Shown piece after piece: positions 30,334 to 38,348 of a stretch of 64,000 nt of DNA. The first letter of the stretch is position 1; every line of letters starts with the position of its first letter. The notes beneath the pieces were generated by a model. It had not been told where the DNA came from, ran no database searches, and saw nothing but the letters and a program-made list of their open reading frames with translations. A program made the position numbers and the translations under genes. The stretch comes from a virus. The stretch is taken from the IMG/VR virus record IMGVR_UViG_3300050821_008584, positions 1 through 64,000 of that record. One strand, given 5' to 3'.

Positions 30334-30932
30334 ATAATGAAACGATCTAATGCTTGATAGACTCGCGGGGCTACCAGTCGATGTTTGTTGACAAGATCCA
30401 CAAACCAGCGAATGCGTTCATGCACCTTGCTTGGCGTGTACCCGTCGATGATCGTGAAGAATAAAAACAAATCCATATGTTTGATCGAAAGGATGTTGTT
30501 CAGCTTGGCTTGTTTGATGTGCCCGTTTTTCTCGAAGCCTTTCCAGATCGCCCAATTCTCGTCATGGAACTGCACCATGTTAAGCAGATCGTTCCTTTGC
30601 TCTGGCACCAATAGATGATCGTCCAAAAACTCTGCCAAAAACTTTCTGGCTAGAGTAGCGTGACTTTGATTGCCTTCGATCGGCGAATCTCTCATTGCCC
30701 AGAACTTCATCGTGTCGTGTGTGTGGACCAGGATGCGTAGCTCCCAGTATTCATATTCGGAGAGCAAGGGATGCAGCACCATCAGATTATTTTCGAGATC
30801 GAGAATATGGAGCTCGACCGTCCCCTCGACGTGACCGGTTCGCGGTTTGCCAAACTTCACGCCTTCGACGTACCGCGGATCGGCAATGATCTCTTCGTAG
30901 ATTTGTTGCAGATCCTCAACGTATACACTCAT
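30330..30932 (-). CDS. HD-domain-like phosphohydrolase
   Basis: 200 residues. GHVEGTVELHIL, ILVHTHDTMKF and FHDENWAIWKG place His and HD residues as in metal-dependent HD-domain phosphohydrolases, though one later Asp of the classic motif is not obvious. HD proteins in phages hydrolyse nucleotides or cyclic nucleotides; the substrate here is unknown. Coupled by ATGA on both sides. Confidence 0.65.
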   Translation of the reverse strand: MSVYVEDLQQIYEEIIADPRYVEGVKFGKPRTGHVEGTVELHILDLENNLMVLHPLLSEYEYWELRILVHTHDTMKFWAMRDSPIEGNQSHATLARKFLAEFLDDHLLVPEQRNDLLNMVQFHDENWAIWKGFEKNGHIKQAKLNNILSIKHMDLFLFFTIIDGYTPSKVHERIRWFVDLVNKHRLVAPRVYQALDRFII

Positions 30933-31120
30933 CGGACTCCCTCGTACTTGTTGGCGATGATGTTAAAGGGACCAAAGCAGGCAATGAGCGCAGTCTCATC
31001 ATGGCGTTCCATGAAGTGGTTGGCTTCATCTACGGTGTCGGCAATGGCGCGCACCAGGAATCGCTTGCCCATACTGTAAATCCAGAGATGCTCTCCGCCT
31101 TTCTTCGCTTTGTGGATCAT
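30929..31120 (-). CDS. Small hypothetical protein
   Basis: 63 residues (MIHKAKKGGEHLWIYSMGKR...), alpha/beta, start fixed by ATGA overlap with 31117-31416. Function unknown. Confidence 0.58.
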   Translation of the reverse strand: MIHKAKKGGEHLWIYSMGKRFLVRAIADTVDEANHFMERHDETALIACFGPFNIIANKYEGVR

Positions 31121-31416
31121 GCCACACCCCGTTTCTGCGCGTTTGCATCCCAACGTTCCTGCAGATTAAAAGGAAAAGGGATTACCCCTGGCCTGTGGTT
31201 GTCGAAAGCGTCCATGAATTCGCGCATGGTTGGAGATGTGTCCGCGGAGTGTTCGCCCGCCTCGTTAGGCATCTGCCAGAAGATCTCTTCGCCGTAGACT
31301 TGAGCCCACAACGCGCCGGCCCTGCGTATGGCAATCGCGATAGGGCACTCTGTATGGCTAAGAGGAACGCCTTGAGCGATATCTTTGAGTGTCACCCAGA
31401 CGTGGATGGTTTTCAT
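31117..31416 (-). CDS. Hypothetical protein
   Basis: 99 residues beginning MKTIHVWVTLKDIAQGVPLS; mixed composition. AAGGAGTTGAATA precedes the ATG. It overlaps the end of the upstream membrane-protein gene by about 60 bases. Function unknown. Confidence 0.6.
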   Translation of the reverse strand: MKTIHVWVTLKDIAQGVPLSHTECPIAIAIRRAGALWAQVYGEEIFWQMPNEAGEHSADTSPTMREFMDAFDNHRPGVIPFPFNLQERWDANAQKRGVA

Positions 31417-31549
31417 TATTCAACTCCTTTTCAACCCAAGTTTTTCTTAGGTCGTCCCATACAATCCAAAGCCAGAAAGCTAAAGCGATAAATCCGAAAC
31501 CGGCAATGCCACAGGCAATACTCCAGATCTCTCTATCTTCAGGTGTCAT
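31358..31549 (-). CDS. Small single-span membrane protein
   Basis: 63 residues. One clear transmembrane helix (IACGIAGFGFIALAFWLWIV) and a polar, Arg-ending tail. The start at 31549 (MTPEDREIW) is placed behind the shared leader GGGAGAATCAAATTG. Function unknown. Confidence 0.62.
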   Translation of the reverse strand: MTPEDREIWSIACGIAGFGFIALAFWLWIVWDDLRKTWVEKELNNENHPRLGDTQRYRSRRSS

Positions 31550-31617
31550 CAATTTGATTCTCCCTTTTGAGGCTACTGGCCTACCCTCGAACCGCTCCGT
31601 CACAGCAGCTTGGATTG

Positions 31618-32100
31618 CTAGTTGTAGATTACCGAGAATCCGCTGCCAGCTTGCATGTAGTAGTAATGTGTCCCGTAGCGCATCACCGGACCGTGGGTGA
31701 AGGTGAAGTGGCCAGTTCCGCTGAACGTCTGGTTATCGCCATCGGTCGTAGTGCCGCTCAGCGTAAAGTCCACGGCGTTAAGGAATCCCTGAGCATCGTA
31801 GGATTTGACTATTGAGCCTAGCTGTATTGTGCCTAAGTCCCAACCATGCGTGCCAAGCCCGGCGATGAATCCGTATGTGCTGAATATGTCGGACCAGAAT
31901 GTGCCCGATACGAAGTCGCCGCCATTCGTGGTGAATGGGACGCCGTAACAGTAGAGTGGAGATGTACCGCAGTTCGTCTGCATTGGAACTGTGATCGTGA
32001 CGATTGCGCTGGAACCTTCGTCTTGACCCTTAACCCGAACTGCGACAAGCAACAACAGGACTGCCAGAACCGGAACGATGAATCGTCTTACGATTTGCAT
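31618..32100 (-). CDS. Secreted beta-rich protein
   Basis: 160 residues. Signal peptide MQIVRRFIVPVLAVLLLLVA. The mature part is Gly/Thr/Ser/Tyr-rich and beta-like (VDFTLSGTTTDGDNQTFSGT, GHFTFTHGPVMRYGTHYYY). Exported by the host if expressed. No domain recognised. It interrupts a run of cytoplasmic-type small genes. Confidence 0.68.
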   Translation of the reverse strand: MQIVRRFIVPVLAVLLLLVAVRVKGQDEGSSAIVTITVPMQTNCGTSPLYCYGVPFTTNGGDFVSGTFWSDIFSTYGFIAGLGTHGWDLGTIQLGSIVKSYDAQGFLNAVDFTLSGTTTDGDNQTFSGTGHFTFTHGPVMRYGTHYYYMQAGSGFSVIYN

Positions 32101-32399
32101 TGGTCGATCTCCTTTTGAGTGTGTGTGAGTAATTTTGGCTTTCTTTTACGGGTCGATTGCTGTAACTGTTCCAACACTTCCTTCGAATCCTCCTCGATAC
32201 GTGTGACCCATTCCAGTTGTTGTTGGAGCGACACGTTGCCTTTACCTCGCATGAATGCCGAAGGGCCAACGAAGTGGGTCCAGTCGCCATTGATGAGCAA
32301 TAGCTTGCTCTCTGGATGATTGTTACTGGTCCAAACATTTGCACGTGGCACCATCTCAAACCAGCCGAAGCTGCGTAGCGTTAGACGCATCAAGTCCAT
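32088..32399 (-). CDS. Hypothetical protein
   Basis: 103 residues. Alpha/beta start, then a long helix (LEWVTRIEEDSKEVLEQLQQ) and a basic end. Overlaps the start of the secreted-protein gene by 13 bases. Function unknown. Confidence 0.58.
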   Translation of the reverse strand: MDLMRLTLRSFGWFEMVPRANVWTSNNHPESKLLLINGDWTHFVGPSAFMRGKGNVSLQQQLEWVTRIEEDSKEVLEQLQQSTRKRKPKLLTHTQKEIDQCKS

Positions 32400-32476
32400 T
32401 TTTTATCGGCCCTCCCACCCAGGTACGGGAATCTGCTTGAAATCTTTGGCGTCCAGCCTGGTTCGCAATCGTTCAT
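32390..32476 (-). CDS. Tiny protein, 28 residues
   Basis: MNDCEPGWTPKISSRFPYLG followed by GRADKKWT. Start fixed by an ATGA overlap with the upstream zinc-protein gene, and its end overlaps the next start. Its only support is that coupling. Confidence 0.42.
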   Translation of the reverse strand: MNDCEPGWTPKISSRFPYLGGRADKKWT

Positions 32477-32781
32477 GTAGGCACCGCCCATCCGTTCTCG
32501 CGGCATAGTTCGGCATATTTGAGCCGGCATAAACGATGCGGACAGTGTTCCGAATTCATCCAAGTCGAAAGATGATCCGGCTCGACAAGGCCCCAGTTGA
32601 TGAATACTGATTTGCCGCACCTGTTGCAGATGAATTCATCGAATGGATTACACGTTGAAATGTCACGCTCTTGCCAGTCGTTGGTCCCAAACTCTTTGCC
32701 GCGTGGACAATAGGGACACTCGATCCTCTGGCTGTCCACGTGCGCTGTTGCGAACATCGGGACGTGAATGAAGAGTTGCAT
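32473..32781 (-). CDS. Zinc-binding hypothetical protein
   Basis: 102 residues. CPYCPRGKEFG, CNRCGKSVF and CPHRLC give four to six cysteines in zinc-ribbon spacing. A compact FINWGLVEPDHLSTWM segment follows. Function unknown. Confidence 0.65.
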   Translation of the reverse strand: MQLFIHVPMFATAHVDSQRIECPYCPRGKEFGTNDWQERDISTCNPFDEFICNRCGKSVFINWGLVEPDHLSTWMNSEHCPHRLCRLKYAELCRENGWAVPT

Positions 32782-32885
32782 TTATCGCTACCACCTCTTG
32801 CAATTGGAGCAAAACAGATTGCGGCCATCGCTAGCCACAGGACAAGTGCGACCGCAATAACCGCAGTGATGTCGCCAGTATTCAT
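32556..32885 (-). CDS. Possible small membrane protein overlapping a zinc-protein gene
   Basis: The first 34 residues (MNTGDITAVIAVALVLWLAM) form a convincing transmembrane helix, but the rest of the frame overlaps the gene at 32473-32781 and is likely not real protein. The true gene may be short with a lost stop. Low confidence. Confidence 0.3.
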   Translation of the reverse strand: MNTGDITAVIAVALVLWLAMAAICFAPIARGGSDKCNSSFTSRCSQQRTWTARGSSVPIVHAAKSLGPTTGKSVTFQRVIHSMNSSATGAANQYSSTGALSSRIIFRLG

Positions 32886-32915
32886 ATATCCAGATGATTT
32901 TGCGCGCCATGTTTT

Positions 32916-33695
32916 CTATGTGAAGGACAGCGTACTTTTCCGTATCAAGTCGCGATAATCGTCATACTGTTTCGGATATTCGCGTACCAATCTGCCATCC
33001 AGCTCGACTCCCATCTCGGTTCGGACAGCCGCACTCTGCTTGAAAAAGCGAGCTACCTTACGTCGTTTACAGGCTGCGAACATTTCTCGCACCCACTGAT
33101 GATCCATGGGCCGGAAATTCTTCGTGTTGTTGCCGGACTCGCCACCGATGATGCACCAAGAGTAGCCTGTTAGAGACTGATCAAATTCGGGCATCAGATT
33201 TTCGAGAAGCGGCTCCGCTGAAATGAATCGGACATAGGCTGGAACGTCACGCAAAGCGTCCAATGCCCGGAGGTGCTTCTTCATGCCTATGCTAGTTCCG
33301 AGCCAAACATTGCGGTAACCAGATCCCCAATCAGGTGGGAGTCTTTTGGCGATCAGCTCTGGCCTCTTCGTCAAGATTTGATAGATCATGTTTGGAGTGC
33401 GGCGAATGATGCTCCAAATTTCCGGACGCCATTCGTCGGCTTGCTGAATGAAAAAATCAGACAGACTGCAAGTAAATACAAGATCACAAAGCCCATCTCG
33501 TTCAGCTTGCTTCTGCCAACGTATAGGGTCATTCCAGGTCTTGGTGCGCACCACTGTATCGAATGCTCCCTTGCCACGTGTGCGGTTAATCATCACTTCT
33601 GCGTAGCAATGGTCGCAGGCAGAATTTACGTGCCTACAACCCACGAATGGATTCCAAGTCCTAAAAGCCCAGCTTATGCGTGTGGTTTCTCCCAA
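32916..33695 (-). CDS. DUF5131 (phage Gp37/Gp68) family protein
   Basis: 259 residues from a TTG start that follows AAGGAG and gives the family-typical beginning MGETTRISWAFRTWNPFVGC. CRHVNSACDHCYAE (a CxxxxxxCxxCY-type cluster, radical-SAM-like), FTCSLSDFF, ILTKRPEL, WLGTSI and CIIGGESG are all family hallmarks. The family is widespread in phages, with predicted radical-SAM-type chemistry and no assigned substrate. First gene after the promoter at 33731. Confidence 0.9.
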   Translation of the reverse strand: MGETTRISWAFRTWNPFVGCRHVNSACDHCYAEVMINRTRGKGAFDTVVRTKTWNDPIRWQKQAERDGLCDLVFTCSLSDFFIQQADEWRPEIWSIIRRTPNMIYQILTKRPELIAKRLPPDWGSGYRNVWLGTSIGMKKHLRALDALRDVPAYVRFISAEPLLENLMPEFDQSLTGYSWCIIGGESGNNTKNFRPMDHQWVREMFAACKRRKVARFFKQSAAVRTEMGVELDGRLVREYPKQYDDYRDLIRKSTLSFT

Positions 33696-33730
33696 GGCAC
33701 ACTCCTTCACAACTTATTTAGCGATGTTTA

Positions 33731-33760
33731 ATGTTAGCGTTAGTAGCTACGATCTGTCAA
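33731..33760 (-). promoter_or_regulatory. Sigma70-type promoter for the DUF5131 gene
   Basis: Minus strand TTGACA (33755-33760), an 18-base spacer beginning GATCGTAGC and TAACAT (33731-33736). The spacer start matches the promoter at 49788. Confidence 0.8.
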
Positions 33761-33784
33761 CAACTTTGACCAGCGCGTGTGTGT

Positions 33785-33982
33785 TCATGGCTTTGCGACT
33801 GGAAAATACTGCAATTTCGGAGTCAGCTTCGCACGATAAATGGAGTCGCCTGTGCGTATCCACCGATCCTGAAGCGATGGTTTTTGAAATGGCTCTAAAA
33901 CAACCATGCTCAACATTCCGCCTTCGCCAATCAGAAATTGACGCAGCATCCTCTGCCATACCGGACAATCAAGTGGTGGCAT
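33785..33982 (-). CDS. Small hypothetical protein
   Basis: 65 residues (MPPLDCPVWQRMLRQFLIGE...), with CGGAGGCAC directly before the ATG. It overlaps the end of the methyltransferase-like gene by 14 bases. Basic C-terminus. The competing frame at 33747-33968 has no such ribosome-binding site. Confidence 0.55.
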   Translation of the reverse strand: MPPLDCPVWQRMLRQFLIGEGGMLSMVVLEPFQKPSLQDRWIRTGDSIYRAKLTPKLQYFPVAKP

Positions 33983-34619
33983 GTGCCTCCGTTGGTTTAA
34001 CCAGCAAAGCGTAATAATCGACGCGCCGCAAAGTGATCTTGTAACCGAAGGCAATCTTCGCAGTCGGACATGGCTGCAATAATTGACACCGATCGCCATA
34101 CTCCATGAGCTCTACCTTGCCTGGAACGTCCCACTCTTCAGGGATGCCCATCACCTTCTTTGCAAGTTTGGAGATCGGCATCCTGCCGGCTCCGTAGGTT
34201 ACGCGGCCTCTCGTCAGAAACACCGCTGTTGGCACTCGAATCCTAAATAACAGTGCTTGCCAGATCGCGAAAGGATCGCCAAAGCAGTCGACGTCCACGC
34301 AATTGTATCTACTCAAACCACCGCCTTCGTCAAGCGCGGCGATCAATCGCGGCGTGATCTTGAATCGTATCTGTCCTGGCTGTCGAGCCACAGAATCAAT
34401 TGGTGTATAGCTTTCGACGTTCAGAGCTTCCGGCGCATTTTTTAAGCGTGCCGGCTGTCGCAAAGATCCCCAAATTGTTCCTTCTCCCGCGAAGAGGTCT
34501 AAAACGCGCAACGGCTCAAGCCCTGCCTGCTTGATGAGTTTGCGCCGCAGTGCTGTTTTATCGCCGAGCGATTGATTGTCCGTCTTCAGTTTCAGTTTCG
34601 GTGATGGTAGCAGTGTCAT
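33969..34619 (-). CDS. SAM-dependent methyltransferase-fold protein
   Basis: 216 residues. VLDLFAGEGTIWGSL is motif I of a Rossmann methyltransferase. YNCVDVDCFGDPFAIWQALL resembles the DxDxFGxP motif of Trm1-type tRNA methyltransferases, placed where the catalytic loop would be. A C-terminal strand region follows (KIAFGYKITLRRVDYYALLV). The substrate is unknown; tRNA or DNA are both possible. Downstream of a cytosine methyltransferase and an XRE-like gene, with an ATGA overlap to the gene upstream. Confidence 0.68.
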   Translation of the reverse strand: MTLLPSPKLKLKTDNQSLGDKTALRRKLIKQAGLEPLRVLDLFAGEGTIWGSLRQPARLKNAPEALNVESYTPIDSVARQPGQIRFKITPRLIAALDEGGGLSRYNCVDVDCFGDPFAIWQALLFRIRVPTAVFLTRGRVTYGAGRMPISKLAKKVMGIPEEWDVPGKVELMEYGDRCQLLQPCPTAKIAFGYKITLRRVDYYALLVKPTEAHATT

Positions 34620-34804
34620 TTGTTCCTCTGTTTTGGCAACGCCTTATTCGTGGCGTGCAACCTATCTGCTTCGGCATTCAGGAATCCTGCGCCGACACGA
34701 TAGGCAGCGTGTGGCATCAATTTGTAAAGAGCGCGAGGCCGCTCGCCATCATCTGAGAGCCAAAGGATTGCATTCTCCACATACTTTGGAATCTTGCGCT
34801 TCAT
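34616..34804 (-). CDS. Small basic hypothetical protein
   Basis: 62 residues; helical, with KYVENAILWLSDDGERPRAL and a basic tail. ATGA overlaps on both sides. Function unknown. Confidence 0.58.
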   Translation of the reverse strand: MKRKIPKYVENAILWLSDDGERPRALYKLMPHAAYRVGAGFLNAEADRLHATNKALPKQRNK

Positions 34805-35184
34805 GCAGCCTTCCCTGGAGGCTCAAGTCCTAATGCTTTGAGCGTTTCCGCGCCGAGATAACGTTGAATTTTCGGTCCCGGCGGCCGTTTGCCTTTAAGC
34901 ACATAAGAGAGATAGGAAAGACTGCAACCAATCTCTTTAGCCAATTCCCCAATTGTGCGATCGCCCTTGCGTTCGAGAAGGGCCTCTCGAATTAAGTGGC
35001 GTTTACGCTTGGGAACAGCATTCAGACATTGCGGCGCGGACTTCATGGCGTGTCTGGACCATTTCGATCTTTGCTCACTGTCATATTTCTTGGCGCGCGC
35101 CTTGCCGCCTTTGGCACCAATTTTTTTGTAGTATTCCTTTATCTGTGCCGGCGACGCCGCCTTCAAGCGATTCTTGTTCGACAT
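34801..35184 (-). CDS. Helix-turn-helix (XRE-like) DNA-binding protein
   Basis: 127 residues. Basic N-terminus with KKIGAKGGKARAKKYDSEQR. Residues about 75-110 read TIGELAKEIGCSLSYLSYVL KGK (split here for length), a clear helix-turn-helix with a recognition helix. It overlaps the start of the operon partner at 34804 and the end of the cytosine methyltransferase gene by 22 bases. It may regulate the methylation genes, as C proteins do in restriction-modification operons; this is inference. Confidence 0.75.
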   Translation of the reverse strand: MSNKNRLKAASPAQIKEYYKKIGAKGGKARAKKYDSEQRSKWSRHAMKSAPQCLNAVPKRKRHLIREALLERKGDRTIGELAKEIGCSLSYLSYVLKGKRPPGPKIQRYLGAETLKALGLEPPGKAA

Positions 35185-36791
35185 AGTACTCTCCTTCTCT
35201 CTTTTGTCTCGGCGCGATCCTGAAGCACCGCGGAACAGAGGGCGGCAGCGGTTGCTACTGGAACAGCATTGCCAATCTGCCGTACGACATCTTCCCGCGT
35301 GCCCTTAAACGTATAAGAATCGCCAAATCCTTGAGCCCGAGCTAGCTCATGTGGCTGCAACATCCGGAAACGAATATCGACATAGAACTGGCCAGCCTCG
35401 GTTGTGACCAAGGCGAACCGGTCTTTGGTGGTGACGGTATCGAGCGGTTCATCAACGCTATTGGCTTTGGCCGTGCCGTTAAACTTAGCGATAAACGGCT
35501 CGACAAGACAGGTCCTGGCCTTGCTTGTCTGCGTTGGGACCGGAGCATCGAGTGGCCTAACCGAAGGTGAATCGGCACCTTGATGATCGATATTTAGAAG
35601 AAATGGCTCGACCAATGCGACTCCGCGGCTCGTCGTTGTTAACGTCTGAAGCGGCCGATCTACCGATCGCGGCGTCCCTTCTGATGATTGCGGAAGGATG
35701 AACGGCTCCACCAATCCCATGCTGCGCTTGGTCGTGACTGTCGGCAATGGCTCATCCACGCTCTTCGAGCGTCGCTTTTCCCCGTCGTGATTCACAGCCA
35801 CAAGGAAAGGATCGACCATCGCAATAGCACCTTTTGCGGCTATAGTCGGCAGTGGCGCGTCTACGCTACGCGGCGTGGCTCCCGATTGCTGGCCAATCAC
35901 GAATGGCTGGCATAGTCCGAAATGCGCTCCGCTCCCAGTTACTGTGGGAAGTGGTTGATCAATCGACCTGGAATGCTGATGATTTCTGAGCACGACTAGG
36001 AACGGTTCGGCATTCGCACCGCCAAATCGTCTAAGGCCAGCTGCGATTCGAGCAATCGTCTTTGTGGCCAGTGGCCGCTTGCGCGTGAAGATGCTTTGGC
36101 CTGGGATCGACCAGTCAATGACTCCGCGTGCCGTCCGCCAGGGTTGCAGTTTGCTATCGATCAAACTGCCGCCAGCTACCTTATTCGGAGGGCCATAACA
36201 TGGCTCCGGCCAATAAACTGGTTTGCCTCGCCGGCAAATAATGAAGAGACGTTCACGTGTCGTCGGATCTCCGAAGTCGGCCGCATTTAGGATGCGATCC
36301 TCGACGTTATAACCTAGAGCCCTAAGGCTATTCAGGAATTGGATATAGAGATGACCGCGGAGCCGCTTGATCGGACGCCCATTTGCGCCAATCGGCCCCC
36401 ATGTACGGAATTCGCGGACGTTCTCGATGATGATGTTCTCAATATAGAGTGCTTCAGCCCAACGCAAAATGTGCCAAGCCGAGGCACGGCTTTGTTCTGA
36501 CATTGGCTTGCCGCCACGGGCGTTACTGTGATGGGTGCATTCTGGCGAGGCCACCAAAATATGGAGCCGCCCACCAGGGACTGCTTTGCGTGGTTCTACG
36601 TTATCTATGGATTGGCACAGGTGCTTGGCTAATGGATGATTGGTCGAATGGGTGTCGATGGCGACGTCCCAATGGTTGATTGCCAACAGTTTCAGTTTGC
36701 GATTCAGCAAAAGACATGCCTGGGCAAGTCCGGTAGACGTGCCTCCACCGCCGCAAAATAAATCGGCTGCCAATACTTCAGCTTTACTCAT
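35163..36791 (-). CDS. Cytosine-5 DNA methyltransferase with tandem-repeat target domain
   Basis: 542 residues. LAADLFCGGGGTSTGLAQA is motif I, ASPECTHHS (about 81-89) the catalytic Cys loop in a PEC variant, IIENVREF motif VI, and QIGNAVPVATA near the end motif X. Between about 262 and 475 the usual target-recognition domain is replaced by about six repeats of roughly 33-37 residues of the form RSVDxPLPTxTTK...LVEPF. No cognate restriction enzyme is recognised nearby, so it probably protects phage DNA from host restriction or regulates gene expression. Confidence 0.92.
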   Translation of the reverse strand: MSKAEVLAADLFCGGGGTSTGLAQACLLLNRKLKLLAINHWDVAIDTHSTNHPLAKHLCQSIDNVEPRKAVPGGRLHILVASPECTHHSNARGGKPMSEQSRASAWHILRWAEALYIENIIIENVREFRTWGPIGANGRPIKRLRGHLYIQFLNSLRALGYNVEDRILNAADFGDPTTRERLFIICRRGKPVYWPEPCYGPPNKVAGGSLIDSKLQPWRTARGVIDWSIPGQSIFTRKRPLATKTIARIAAGLRRFGGANAEPFLVVLRNHQHSRSIDQPLPTVTGSGAHFGLCQPFVIGQQSGATPRSVDAPLPTIAAKGAIAMVDPFLVAVNHDGEKRRSKSVDEPLPTVTTKRSMGLVEPFILPQSSEGTPRSVDRPLQTLTTTSRGVALVEPFLLNIDHQGADSPSVRPLDAPVPTQTSKARTCLVEPFIAKFNGTAKANSVDEPLDTVTTKDRFALVTTEAGQFYVDIRFRMLQPHELARAQGFGDSYTFKGTREDVVRQIGNAVPVATAAALCSAVLQDRAETKERRRVLCRTRIA

Positions 36792-36972
36792 GTGCCCGCT
36801 TGATCATTTTGATATTCAGTTCGGCGAGCCATATCGCGAACCAGATCCTCTGCGAAGGGGAAAGGGTCATAGCGAAGGCCATCAGCGCAAGATGCCGCGG
36901 GCTGTCGTTGAACTTAACGACTGTGTCCACTTCCCATTTTTTATATGCAGTGATCGATAGAGTCATTGCCAT
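36784..36972 (-). CDS. Small hypothetical protein
   Basis: 62 residues with a central hydrophobic stretch (LALMAFAMTLSPSQRIWFAI) that may be membrane associated, and a basic end. Overlaps the methyltransferase start by eight bases. Upstream lies GGGAGG and a TATAGT element, so start and promoter are not clearly separable here. Confidence 0.52.
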   Translation of the reverse strand: MAMTLSITAYKKWEVDTVVKFNDSPRHLALMAFAMTLSPSQRIWFAIWLAELNIKMIKRAHE

Positions 36973-37006
36973 AACTATATCATGCCTCCCAAGGTATGTG
37001 ATATCC

Positions 37007-37960
37007 TTAGCTTGTTGGGGTCAGGCGTGCCCGGGTGCGGCGCGGCAAGGAGCGGTTGGGCAAGGTACGGCATGGCTTGGCCCCTTTCTCACGCTCAATT
37101 TCTTCAGCTATGTTCTTCCTAATTGTCGTCCAGGCCTTTTGTGCCCTAAGAGTTCCGATCGTCTTTGCTCCACCGCACGGCTCGCAAATATGCCTAAAAG
37201 GCAATTCACAAAGTGGGTCGTTATGCTTGTATCCCTGGTGGCATTTCGGGCATGAATGAGTATGATTTTCGACGATCTTAATATCCTCCGAAGGCAGATC
37301 GTCTCGATCAGTACCAATCATCAGTTCCATTTCTATCTTATTTAGTGCGTCGCGCACATTGTAAGATGAAGCCTTTGCTATGGCCTCAAAATCTAGTGGA
37401 TGTCGTCCACCTTCCTTCTTGTAAATTCGCCGTAGATAATGCTCTATTTCACCTTCAAGTGTGTCGCGCTCAAATGGCAATATGCGGCAGCGAGAGAGGA
37501 ACCGATCTTCTAAAGTTGCCGTGCTATTGCAAGTAAAAAAGAACACCGTGCTAGGTGGTTTGGCTGTTGCATCCAGCTTTGACAGGAAGGCCTGTTGAGC
37601 GGCATTAGTGATTTGATCTGCTTCATCACAGATTACTGCGTGCCAAGCCGCTGGTTTGCCTGTTGTAAAATTAAATGCGGCGAAATAGCACATCCTCGTG
37701 ACAGTCTCGACCATTTCTAGATCGCAAGATCGTGACGGGATTAAATGTGTTTCCGCCTGAATTTGGTTGGCGACGGCCATGGCGAACGTGGTTTTCCCTA
37801 CGCCCGACTGCCCAACAAATAAGAAAGCAGCATCGAATGGCCTATGTACGAATGCTTCCATGATCTTTTTGGGTTTGATGAGGCCGATAAAGTCTGCAAC
37901 TCGCTTGGGCCTGTACCGTTCCGTCAAGGGTTGAGGAAAATCTATTTTGGATTGGCTCAT
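37007..37960 (-). CDS. RFC-type clamp-loader subunit (AAA+)
   Basis: 317 residues. LTERYRPKRVADFIG is the typical clamp-loader N-terminus. Walker A GQSGVGKTT (50-58), Walker B ICDEAD (about 110) and FLSRC, the SRC arginine-finger motif of clamp loaders (about 157), are present. It would open a sliding clamp on primed DNA with ATP. A zinc-finger-like CPKCHQGY...CEPCG lies at about 238-260, and a C-terminal tail (about residues 291-317) is encoded by GC-rich repeat DNA. No sliding clamp is recognised in the window. Archaeal/T4-like small-subunit architecture rather than bacterial DnaX. Confidence 0.88.
   Translation of the reverse strand: MSQSKIDFPQPLTERYRPKRVADFIGLIKPKKIMEAFVHRPFDAAFLFVGQSGVGKTTFAMAVANQIQAETHLIPSRSCDLEMVETVTRMCYFAAFNFTTGKPAAWHAVICDEADQITNAAQQAFLSKLDATAKPPSTVFFFTCNSTATLEDRFLSRCRILPFERDTLEGEIEHYLRRIYKKEGGRHPLDFEAIAKASSYNVRDALNKIEMELMIGTDRDDLPSEDIKIVENHTHSCPKCHQGYKHNDPLCELPFRHICEPCGGAKTIGTLRAQKAWTTIRKNIAEEIEREKGAKPCRTLPNRSLPRRTRARLTPTS
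37018..37095. repeat. GC-rich CCATGCCGT-type repeat inside the clamp-loader 3' end
   Basis: On the minus strand it contains CCAAGCCATGCCGTACCTTG, which closely matches CCAAACCATGCCGTGCCGAA at 59797-59816. The following CCGCTCC, GCCGCGCC and CCCGGGC words also recur there. It encodes the last 20-25 residues of the clamp loader. Confidence 0.6.
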
Positions 37961-38151
37961 TTGATCTGGCCGCTCCTGTCGTAAATGTTGTGAAAGACAT
38001 ACTCACCTTGCTCATCCTTGATTACATTTGGATGGTCACGGCCTGAGCCCTCGACGTCGTAATCGAATACCTCAATCGTTACGCCGTCAGGAATGTTGCG
38101 GATTTCCTGAATGAGACCGCCTTCCAAGATGATGCGAATGGGTTCGGTCAT
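37957..38151 (-). CDS. Small conserved-looking hypothetical protein
   Basis: 64 residues. IRIILEGGLIQEIRNIPDGV and EVFDYDVEG form a pattern I know from small phage and plasmid proteins of unknown function. The start is fixed by an ATGA overlap with 38148-38345. Confidence 0.68.
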   Translation of the reverse strand: MTEPIRIILEGGLIQEIRNIPDGVTIEVFDYDVEGSGRDHPNVIKDEQGEYVFHNIYDRSGQIK

Positions 38152-38345
38152 GTTTTGGTCCAAAGATGCATTTCGGAAACGATGAGTTCCAAGCTACTAC
38201 CTTCACCAAGTGATACTTTGAATTTGCCAGCCTTGCGAATTTCTTCTAGATGATGCTGACAAGCGTAGTAAGTTTGGTCTGTACTGAGAGGCCTTGCAGT
38301 TACTTCGCCAACAGCTTCATTCTCACAATTGAATTGGCAGATCAT
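38148..38345 (-). CDS. Small hypothetical protein with Cys/His motif
   Basis: 65 residues. CQFNCENEAVGEV and YYACQHHLEEI suggest a single zinc site of treble-clef type. Function unknown. Confidence 0.6.
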   Translation of the reverse strand: MICQFNCENEAVGEVTARPLSTDQTYYACQHHLEEIRKAGKFKVSLGEGSSLELIVSEMHLWTKT

Positions 38346-38348
38346 TTT

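Noticed and set aside
33747-33968. 73-codon minus-strand ORF
   Set aside because: Competes with 33785-33982, which has a strong GGAGG ribosome-binding site.
36973-37003. Promoter upstream of 36784-36972
   Set aside because: A TATAGT is present but the -35 is poor and the start codon would lie at the transcription start; not annotated.
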